Of a stretch of DNA of 64,000 bases, positions 34,927-44,575 are shown piece by piece. Every line of letters begins with the position of its first letter. Within the stretch, counting starts at the first letter, position 1. The position numbers were made by a program, and so were the translations under genes. Origin of the DNA: Amyelois transitella (taxonomy: Eukaryota > Arthropoda > Insecta > Lepidoptera > Pyralidae); the NCBI RefSeq assembly GCF_032362555.1, contig NC_083511.1, positions 8,184,001 to 8,248,000 on the forward strand. The letters are read 5' to 3'. The notes under the pieces are model-generated. The model saw only the letters and a program-made list of their open reading frames with translations. It ran no database searches and was not told the DNA's origin.

Positions 34927-37900
34927 ATGAATAAATTATTCATAGTGTTTCTTGTCGGTGAGTAGTTTATCATTATTTACGGTTAGGTACTCATACTATG
35001 CGGATGATATTGAGCGGATTTCACCGAAATAATTTTCAAATATATATCCCTTTAAGCAGGGTTTTCGGGAGCCGAGATCGCGGGTAATAACGTTGGTGGA
35101 GAGTAGTGCCAGGGTAAACTAGCTTAACGTTATAGACTAATTGTTGTTTTTCAGACGATTACGTACTTTTCTATAAAAAAGACAGCGTCGGTGGTCGAAT
35201 GACGTATTTTAACCGGATTTTTTTTGGAATCCCACCTCGGCTATGTACCATTGACTATTTTCGTAGTTCTGGATGTGTTACCTTGGTGGATCCGTGTTAC
35301 CTGCAAAGGTTGCGGTGATCATATGGGAGTCGCTTCGTGTAAAAACCTTGACCTTTACCATGGATCCATGGTCAAAGGCATATACCGGGTTCCTCTCCAG
35401 TGTGATGAGGATACAATCGGGACTAAAGCATGGAGGAAGAGTACTTATCTATAAGAAGAATAATGAAGTATCTAAAATACGAGTATCATGCAACTAGAAG
35501 CCGAACCCCATTTGGAAGACTTATACAACTCAATGTAATAGCTTTGTTATATATTCTGCAAAAAAAGCTATATATGCTGATCACATTAAAATAAATATTA
35601 TCGAATCTATTTAAAAAAGTGACAAACACAACTAGACAATTATTATCTTTGAATCTTGACCTTATAGGCCATGACCGAATAACAAACTACTGGGAATTGG
35701 GAATCCCGTTACACACTTACGTGTTAACCACAACCTTACAACTTAAACATAGGTTAATGAAGTTAGTTAAGAAGGAAATAAATAATGCATTTGTCTGGTA
35801 CAATATGATCTTGATCGTAAATATCATAAACCGGTTAAGTAAGGTGACGCATAATGACATTCACGGTACGTTTTTGTGAATACCTCATCATTACTGTTTT
35901 TACAAAAAATATTTTTATTTTTACAGTGGCGGTGGCCTGTCCAGCCTTTGCAATGGTTTTTAGGCACAAAAGACAATCAAACAATAACGAAGACACTCTA
36001 GATGATAGGTATGGATGGGACAGCCAAAACCAACGACCGTGGCAGAACCAAAACCAATTTCCTCGGCAAAATCAAAACGGTGGAGGGCGGTTTCCCTGGC
36101 AAAACCAGAACCAAAATGGTGGTGGTCAATTTCCTTGGCAAAACCAAAATGGTGGTCAGAACCAAAACGGCGGACAGGGACAATTTCCTTGGCAAAATCA
36201 AAATGGTGGTCAGGGACAGTTCCCGTGGCAAAACCAGATTCAAAGTACTACAACTCAAGCGCCTAATGGAAATGGGTAACATATTTACGTAGCACTTCTT
36301 ACTTGAATATGTTATTACAATGCCCCTTTTTGCTTGATTAATTCCTAAATAAGATTAATTTACCTAATAGCATGATTCAAGTAATACATATAATACAATC
36401 GGTCTAAGACTAAATGTGACGAAATAGTATTAGATTATGCCTGTACTGCGATAAGATCTCCAACAAACAACGACAAATTTTCAGCTTCTGAAAATCCAAG
36501 AACGCATCAACTCTATCATTTATTTGCTAATAGTTATATTTAACTTGTCTGAAATATTTTCCTTTTTATTCTCAGTAAGTAAGTCACGGACTTTTAATCT
36601 TCCATAACATAAAATTCATATAAATGTTTTTAACATAATTTCAGGGGAAGTTCAAATGCGCAGGAGTGCATGCGGAACTGCCCGGTGACACCAGAATATA
36701 ATCCAGTGTGCGGTACTGACAATGTCACATATACCAACCCTGGGCGGCTGGGGTGTGCGCAAGCGTGCGGTGTCAGTGAGTATTACCCTTAAATACTAGC
36801 TTTAGTACCTTAGTAATAGGGCTTACCTTGGCCATGTACCAAAGACTCTTTTCCGAGATATTCATGTACATTTGTTTGAATGCAAAGTAATACAAACCAT
36901 TGCTCTTACGGTGCGAAATAACATGGTGAGGACACCTGCACATTCAGGCAACTAACTGGTTGTGTACTATGATCTAACATGAGTAAGGTTCCCTCTCAAG
37001 GTTGCAGAGATCAGATGGGAATCGCTTCGTGATAAAAGGCGCACCTCGACCTTCTCTCTAGAGATATGAGTATTTAACCGGGGCTAACTCATGCAGAATG
37101 AAAACAAGCCTTTGTACAGGGCCTCACTTTCATGGTAATATCCAAAATATTTCATTGGCGGACGTAATAAACCGTCTTTGCCAAATTACATCAAAGAAGA
37201 CAGTTGATAGGTTTTGACTAAATATGTTAGTCAGCATGGTTTGGGTCATGGGATTATTCATGAAAACAATGCGGGTAGTTTTAAGTTACATTCAAATTTA
37301 GTTTTGTAATGACATCACAGAAAAACAACGCTAGAGTTTATCTGTTTATTATTATATACCTACAAATAAAACAATTCTGAAATATAAGGAAAATTCCTGG
37401 GCAAACCTACGCCAGCGGCACAATGTGAACGACTTGGCAATAAATAAACCCATTTGCGGAACCTGTAATTTGCTAATAAACATAAGCAGAAGCTATTGAT
37501 TTTCATACAACAAATCGAAGATAATACCTTGGATCTTAATATCGTAATAATAGTGTTTAAATTCTAATGTATGTACAGTTTTACTGTGCTGTTTTCCGTA
37601 CATAAATTAAACTTAGACATTACATGCCCGATGAAATTTAATGTTACAAATTTTTTTAAGGATAGACGTCACCGATGCCTTTATACCGTTTTGATCAGTT
37701 ATTTGGTATAATAGAGAATTATTTTATAAAAAGCCTTGATCCTGGGCAATAAGACGTAACAACGTAATAGTAGCAATTCGTAGGAACCATATCCTGCGAG
37801 ATTCCAGTTTCACGTATTATTTATTTAGAATAATAGAAATTAATAGAATCTTAAAAGTTTATCCCTTCACTGTATACTGAATGAAGTATTAAAAAAGTAA

Positions 37901-38043
37901 ACGATCCTAGGCCACCAATACATGGCCAACAATTTTTAACAACTACTGGTAACAATACATATAATTTATGATTTTCAGATGTGTCGCTCCTGCGGTCATC
38001 ACCTTGTCCCACCACTACTACCACGCAGGCGCCTGCTAGCTGA
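34927..38043 (+). CDS. Secreted Kazal inhibitor K4 with Gln/Asn/Gly/Trp repeat region
   Basis: Exons 34927-34957, 35927-36275, 36645-36775 and 37979-38043 join in phases 1, 2 and 1 to give 191 residues. The product starts MNKLFIVFLVVAVACPAFA, a signal peptide. A basic HKRQ stretch, then an acidic NNNEDTLDD, then about 80 residues of repeats based on FPWQNQNGGQGQ follow. Next comes one Kazal domain (CMRNC..EYNPVCGTDNVTY) with spacing 3-9-14-3-11, and a Thr-rich tail. Val occupies the usual P1 position, suggesting elastase- or subtilisin-like targets if the loop is canonical. The repeats are probably disordered; Gln-rich repeats in secreted proteins can serve as crosslinking or binding segments, which is inference. 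K3 and K5 are the nearest relatives. Intron 1 holds a dispersed repeat and intron 3 a possible Kazal relic. Confidence 0.85.
35283..35400 (+). repeat. Dispersed repeat fragment ('ggttgcggagat' family)
   Basis: TGCAAAGGTTGCGGTGATCA and GGGAGTCGCTTCGTGTAAAA mark it as the same family as 31862, 36985 and 46405. It lies in K4 intron 1 and accounts for two overlapping short frames there. Confidence 0.55.
36985..37120 (+). repeat. Dispersed repeat fragment ('ggttgcggagat' family)
   Basis: It contains GGTTCCCTCTCAAGGTTGCA, GAGATCAGATGGGAATCGCT and TTTAACCGGGGCTAACTCAT. It lies in K4 intron 3. Confidence 0.55.
37385..37503 (+). pseudogene. Possible relic of a Kazal exon
   Basis: One frame reads NKPICGTCNLLINIS and ends at a TGA, resembling the YNPICGTDNITYNNPS core of K5. 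The upstream Cys pair and downstream Cys pair are absent and no splice sites are evident. It lies in the last intron of K4. The similarity rests on a short core, so chance is possible. Confidence 0.25.
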
Positions 38044-39039
38044 AATATCAACTTTGTCAATTAAATTAATTAAGTCCTTCGAGCAATGTAAATTTTTATA
38101 TAAAAAAACTGTATAAAACATGTGACTGAGTAAATGAAAGGTTTTCTATTTTTATATAACATTTGTTTTAAAAGAGATAATTATTTATTATTTGTGCGCC
38201 GGCTGGTTTTGCATAGCTTTAAAATTTATTTAAAATTGAACCTTATGTCTCTCAGAAGCGGACTAATATTACTACCACATCAGAATAAAAATATATAATA
38301 TATTACTAGCTGTCCCGGCAAACGTTGTTTTGCCATATAAATAATTAATTCATTTCATTCATTCATTTAAGTAATTTCTAGTTAAAAAAATGTTAAGTGT
38401 GGACAACCCTTATTACTGTATAGGTGACACGAGAAGTTTATACCTATATAAGATATGACCATTGCGTCAAACATACCGTTATATATAATTCAAATATCTT
38501 CAATTTCATTATTTTCTAATTCGTAAGTATATTTTACTAAATCATACTTACTATTCAATTTGATTTATTATAAATATAAGTCTTAATTCAGACTTACTAT
38601 AAATATAAGTCTTAATTCATTCAGTTTCATATATTTACTGATGATTCCTTACTTCGTGATTATTATTCAATTTTAAAACCGTTTTCCTCAAATAAAAACT
38701 TCATTTTATTATCATAACTAGAGTCAAGCAATGACGCGCGGATATCAACTTTGTTCGTATATCAAACTCTTAACTATTTCTTTTAAAAAAGCGATGATTT
38801 TAATAATACTAATGAAGATCAGTTAAGTCGAATGGTCAAAAATTAGTCAGTTGTAAATTTAAATATAAATATTTCCTTAATATGAATCGCTTCACTGAAT
38901 GCAATTTTAGTAAATTTAATTAACTGTTTTAGTTTTAAAAAAATTGATCAAGTAAGAGAAATGTTATAACGATAATAACGTGAACAAATTCAGTTTTAAT
39001 TTGTTTTAAAATTTAAATTCCCGGGCAGATTTTAAAAGT

Positions 39040-39190
39040 CAATCAAGGAAAGGCTTACAAGCTAGGGATTCTTCATTAAGGCAGTGGGCTAGCAACCTGT
39101 AACACAGACGTGGCATTCCAGTCTTGAAAAGACTGCTGGCTCTGTCTTCCCTGTAAGGGCTAAAGACGTGATGATATGTATGTATTTGTT
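39040..39190 (+). repeat. SINE-like element, 3' half
   Basis: It contains GCAGTGGGCTAGCAACCTGT and GGCTCTGTCTTCCCTGTAAG followed by GACGTGATGATATGTATGTA. Confidence 0.6.
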
Positions 39191-40234
39191 CATCGTGCAA
39201 AATTTAAAACAGTACCCGTTCTAAATGGAACTTCATGAAGCATTCTGAATCATCATGAACCATTCTGACTCAACAAGGTAGATAATTAAAATGCAGTTTC
39301 ATTTTTTACACGATATAAACTAGTAGCGGTGGGAATTCTCAAGGGTGTGCGTGTGTGGAAGACAGGTTTCGCAACTGATATTAACTTAGTTATTCCTGTC
39401 TTTAACGATCGGTCTAAGTATCTATTTATTTATTTTTTTTATAAACATACCTACACATAAAGGAAAAAGGATGAGTAATTTGTTGCCTGTACTTCGGTCC
39501 ATAATAATTTCATAATTTAATTAGCTTTTACCCGCAGCTTTCCCCGTGCTTTTTTAGCGCCACCTGCAAAACAAATTTTTCGTATATCCCATGGAAACTA
39601 TAGTATTTATTGGAATTAAAGGTACCGTAAGGTAAAGGTAAGGTAGGTAGGTAAGGATATATGTCTCTATTCAAACTCTTAATTATATATTCACGAAATA
39701 TCAAGAATATTGGTTCAGTTGATAATGCTTGAAAAGACAAAGACAAACGTACTTTCGCATTTATATTTATAATTTTAAGATTCTTGATTTTAATCGTTTC
39801 CGAAATTTCCTTGTATTACAAGCTCTACGAAATTTTATACAATTCGCTGATTCACGAAACCACCTCTAAATTTGAAACTAATTATAATTAGTTTGTAAAT
39901 TCGAATAATTTTCACATTTAAAATCATAATGGATAGGCCATTGATTATTTTTTTACTTCTTATTATCCTGTAAGAATAAATTTATAAATGTTAGTAGAAG
40001 GTAGATTTTGAGGATTCACCGTAAAAAATTGTAGGGCTTTCGTTTATTTTTTCAGCAATTAGTTAAATGTACTCGTATAATTAGAATACAAAATATAAGT
40101 ATCTAATAAAACTTAATTGTGAATGCTTGTATAGTAAAATTAGGTATGATATATAGCATAGTATATATATATAGCTATGAAAGCGAGAGTGTATGAATAC
40201 ATGTATATGTTAAGTAATTATTATCCTTCTACCA

Positions 40235-40322
40235 TACAGTTAAACATGGTCTTTCAGTCTTTGCGAGACTGTTGGCTCTGTCTTCACCGTAAGGTATATA
40301 GATGTGATTATATGTATGTATC
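40235..40322 (+). repeat. SINE-like element, 3' end fragment
   Basis: TTGGCTCTGTCTTCACCGTA and GATGTGATTATATGTATGTA match the ends of the fuller copies. Confidence 0.6.
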
Positions 40323-40601
40323 ATCCTTCTGAAATTCAGGTCTTCACTTTTATTTTTTGATGTTGCACACGAAATTTTTGCATAGAAATTCATATTACGG
40401 TATAAAACTGATATATCTGATTCATCTCGAGAATAAACGGGTTATTTGCGGGGTTAACAAGGAGGGGGGAGATTTTTGTAAACATATTCGAGATGCTAGT
40501 ATACATATTGGTCATTTTGTGTCCTTATGTGGTCTGAGGTGGTTAAGACGTAGCGTTTTCCTTTATCATACAAGTTTGTGTTGTTCAACTCAAAGCGAGA
40601 T

Positions 40602-43600
40602 ATGGATTATTTAGCGCTTGTCGGTAAGTGCTTACTTAAATAGTGATCCGTATATTGCCGTATATTGTAGTAGGCCAGATAAACCATCCAAGTTTGTACT
40701 TTTTCTTGGAATAATAACAATATATAAAATCAGGCAGTAAGGTTATATTCACAATCAGTTGGGGTGAAAGCTTAAGTAGAATTTAGCCAAAAAACGTATG
40801 TGATTTTTAAAATTAGATTAGTGGCAAAAAAGCATAAAAATATATTGTCAATCTGCTAAAAGTAAGTAATCACTAAGTAGTAAAAAATAGACCTCAAGGT
40901 TCCTAGGAGGGCGACACTCGAATCCAACGCTTTGACTATATGATTGAACAGTAAGGTTCAAATATTGAATATTCTTATAAGTCATCATCTTAACTACTCT
41001 GAAATTTGAACTGGTGGCGCGTCAAGTTTCAGAAATGCAGAGGACCTGGAGTTAATTTATGATCCAGGAATCTAACCCTTATGATCTCTTGGCGACAGTA
41101 AAATGTCAAAGATCAAAAATTCATTCCTTGAATATTATCATCCCCATAATCGTATCATTTTTATTTAGTACTTATTACCAACCGTACGAGTTTTATCAAC
41201 TATGTTCTAACCTAACCAACATAATAATGTGCTGTGCTTGAGGAAACGTGATGGAATATTTAATTTTTTATGACCACACCTTATGATTAAGAATTAATTT
41301 AATTGTAACAGGGGTGTTTGTGAGAACTTAATTTTCAAATAATCCCAGACTTGACCACCTAAGAAGGTGATTTGACAAGGTTACGGATTTTTAACCAGAG
41401 CCATTGTCGCCTCCGCAGGTCAAAGACTAGACCAGAACAAAGCCTTAGATAGGTTTACTTTTGTATGCATACATTTTTTTTGTACTATTAGGTAATTATT
41501 TTTATCTAAATTTGTACATTTACTGTACTTTTATTAAATCCTCAGGATAGATTTTATCAGATTTTTCGCTAATAAAAAGATTTGACACGAGCTAGAACAA
41601 TAATTGCAATTAAAATTCAATTAACCAACGGGATATAGGTACGTGTTTTATATTAATTGATGAAAAGTACCCTATGTCTTTCGACGTACCTACTCTATCA
41701 TTTTATTGTAGCTGAAGGCGACATAACTTATTGTGTTGGATTTTTCCATATTTTCTAATATTTTGATACGATTTTTATAGTAGTTGCCGCGCTCAGTCAC
41801 ACAGACACAGGATCCGCCAGGACATGGCGCGGCTACGATTACGACTATCCCGTGGGAAATCACCACAACTTCAACTACAATACCTGGTGCCACAGTGCTG
41901 GAGGGTGGGATAAGGACTCCTGGGAAGATAGTAGCTCTGAAGAAAGCATGGGGTGGAATGATAAGGACAGATTAACAAGGTTTGGACACATTCTTTATAT
42001 TTGCGTTCTTAACGATCGTTTTAACTATTTGCTTATCTGCTTTATGGATCTCATAGGTATATCTTACGTTTGATATGTAGTTAAGGTAGTATCTAGTAGA
42101 TATCTACTTTTGTATCTTACCAGAATCACGCTCTTTCTGAACAATACAAACTATAACCAAATAAATGTGCTACACTCAATAAAACCCAGCTAATTATTCT
42201 TTTCATTTTTCCAAATCATTTAGTAATGGATCGAAGTTAATAAAAATCTAGCATCTGAAGTAACTTCTACTACTGGTAATCCGCAAATTGGGAGGAAATC
42301 TATTCAAGTCACATAATTTAAATTAATTACAGATCGACAACAACAGAAAGAAGCGTGGTCATCACCAAAATCCAATCTCAAGGGACATCTACTCTGTCTA
42401 TCCGAGCAGCGTCTTCTGGCAGTACTCCTTCTCCGCTTGAAGTCCTCCTTTGCCTAAAAATGTGTCCAATCACTCAAGAATACAATCCTGTGTGCGGCAC
42501 AGATGGTATCACGTATTGGAACCCGGGTCGTTTACAGTGCGCTGTGACCTGTGGAGTTGGTGGGTAATTTTTCTTTGATGCTTAAAGTTAAATGATATGA
42601 ACTGATGATGACATATGATAGCTCAAACGATTCTCTTGCGTTAAGTCGTTCTCTCTTCAGATCAACGATATTTCATTAGAGAATCTAATATTTATAGTTG
42701 CAAAGCTTGGAAATAAATAGACAAGATCTGTTTTGTTTACTCGATAAGTATATAATATATGAACTTATAAGATATGTACATGTAATTTTATAAGAAATAT
42801 CAAAATTATTCCAATTCAATACAAACGATTAATCATACCACACGATATTCTCCTGCTAAGAAAACATAATGCATGAAAAAACAATAGAATAGAATAGATT
42901 TATTTTCAAAATTGGATACAAGGTATCACTTATTGACGTCACATAACTTAAATCTAATTATAACTACTACCGCTTCCAAAGCGCATGTGTAGAAGAAGCG
43001 GCGGAACAAATGATTATCATAATTTAACTTTTCAGATGTGGGATTAAAAATTCCATCAATATGTCCTACTAGCAATTCAGAATCCTCGTCGGTCCCAACT
43101 CTTTCTGCAGCCAATCCGACACCGTCGCCGCAGATTGTGGCGACGTGCATGAGGTCCTGTCCCGTGACGTCAGAGTACAACCCTATTTGTGGCACAGATA
43201 ACATAACTTACAATAATCCATCGCGTTTGGAATGTGCAAAGAGTTGTGGCAAACGTAAGTTGTAGTGTACCTTCTTTATTTATAGGTTGTGAATTGTATC
43301 ATGTACAAAAGAACATAAAATCAATTATTTTTAACCATAGACATTGAATTAATGTTTTAAAAGTCTTAAAATATATTTTTTTTTCTCCTTCTCATCTCAA
43401 TGAAAACAATTTTCAAATTTTGATAAGTTTATATTTATTGAGTGTAAGTTATTTTTTATTTATTTCAGCTGTGTCACAGCGGCTTGCATCGCGTTGTCCA
43501 CCTCCTGACCAAATCTTTACTTCTTCTATTACACCAGCTACTGCCAGTTCTTCAACATCTACCACTACTTCTACTGAAAGACCAAATAATGTCATCAGTT

Positions 43601-43770
43601 CTACCTTAGACCCAATTGTCACTTCATCCAGAAGAACAACAGAGTACACTATTGATCCCGACCTTTTGGCCGCAGTTTTTAATGGGGACAACAGTTCAAC
43701 AACAACTGAAAATATTCCCGACTTTAGCTTAGATGAACGATTTGAGGATATGATCGATGTCATAGTTTAA
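40602..43770 (+). CDS. Secreted two-domain Kazal inhibitor K5
   Basis: Exons 40602-40623, 41781-41979, 42333-42559, 43036-43254 and 43469-43770 join in phases 1, 2, 1 and 1 to give 322 residues. The signal peptide reads MDYLALVVVAALS. An N-terminal Tyr/Asn/Trp and acidic segment (WDKDSWEDSSSEES) follows, then a Ser/Thr linker. Domain 1 is CLKMC..EYNPVCGTDGITYWNP and domain 2 is CMRSC..EYNPICGTDNITYNNP, both with Cys spacing 3-9-14-3-11; a Ser/Thr-rich linker separates them. The roughly 95-residue tail begins with a Ser/Thr stretch that could carry O-glycans and ends acidic. P1-position residues are Ile and Val. The donor of exon 1 and the first intron bases (GTAAGTGCTTACTTA) are shared with K3, pointing to tandem duplication. 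The acceptor of exon 2 is a TAGTAG pair. Poly(A) signal at 43789-43794. Confidence 0.85.
42885..43015. repeat. Dispersed repeat in K5 intron 3
   Basis: GAATAGATTTATTTTC, TTGACGTCACATAACTT and GTAGAAGAAGCGGCGGAACA form a recurring lepidopteran repeat signature. It ends about 20 bases before the acceptor of the second-domain exon. Confidence 0.45.
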
Positions 43771-44095
43771 TTTACTTAGTATCATTTTAATAAATATTTT
43801 TAACAAATTTTATCTGCATAATTTTTTAAAAATAACAAAAAACAGTTGTTTGTAAGTCCTTTTATTTCCTCCTACCACAGCAGGACAAGAAGTAGCAGTT
43901 TTTACTCTGAAAATATCACAAGGTTCGTAAGCACAGAAATGACTGTGTTCGTAAGTACCGTTAATTAACAATATTTGAGAGGGTATGCAAAAATAAATCT
44001 AAGTATAGTCAGGCCAAGTCTGAAAATAAGGTGTTATGATATTATTCACTACGGTAATGACAAGACTGTTTTTATTAATATCAATTATTATTGAA

Positions 44096-44373
44096 GCCGT
44101 GTGGTTCCCGGCAGTGCCGTGTGGTTCCCGGCACCAATATCAAAAAAGAATAGGACCACTCCATCTCTTTCCCATGGAAGTCGTAAAAGGCGACTAAGGG
44201 ATAGGCTACATATTTGGGATCCTTTTTTAGGCGATGGGCTAGCAACCTGTCACTAGTTGAATCTCGATTCTATCGTTAAGCCAAATAGCTGAACGTGGCC
44301 ATTCAGTCTGTTCAAGACTGTTGGCTCTGTCTACCCCGCAAGGGATATAGACGTGACCATATGTATGTATGTA
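44096..44373 (+). repeat. SINE-like element with duplicated head
   Basis: The head GCCGTGTGGTTCCCGGCA occurs twice in tandem (44096-44113 and 44116-44133), followed by the complete family order and a GTATGTATGTATT tail. It lies between K5 and the JHBP-like gene. Confidence 0.8.
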
Positions 44374-44490
44374 TTATTATTGAAACCAACATAGCTCTGC
44401 ATAATGCATAATAATTAGATACCATACGTATATATAAAAAAAAGTGATATTTTTTTTTACTTTAAGTGTAGGGTAGGTACCTATGTACCT

Positions 44491-44541
44491 TATAATTACA
44501 ACATTAGTGCGTTAACTGTCAGATCATCATTTCTTCTCAGT
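44491..44541 (+). promoter_or_regulatory. Possible core promoter of the JHBP-like gene
   Basis: TATAATTA at 44491 lies 30 bases before TCAGA (A at 44521). A better initiator, TCAGT (44537-44541), follows, but it is 48 bases from the TATA-like word. The start codon is at 44576. Confidence 0.3.
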
Positions 44542-44575
44542 GTTGGCTGTTAGAGGTATCGTCACCCTGTTCAAA

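Larger units (their letters stand above)
38044..40601. other. Spacer between K4 and K5
   Basis: No gene recognised. It has a CTAGCTGTCCCGGCAAACGT retrotransposon-like end at about 38310, two SINE-like fragments (39040-39190 and 40235-40322) and a TACCCGCAGCTTTCCCC repeat scrap near 39530. A TATAAAA at 40401-40407 might serve K5, but no good initiator follows at the right distance. Confidence 0.5.

Noticed and set aside
35224-35497. Two overlapping short plus-strand frames in K4 intron 1
   Set aside because: They fall within a dispersed repeat that recurs elsewhere in the window.
35998-36292. Three other open frames (two plus, one minus) over the K4 repeat region
   Set aside because: The repeated DNA lacks stops in most frames. 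Only the chosen frame links in phase to the signal peptide and the Kazal exon.
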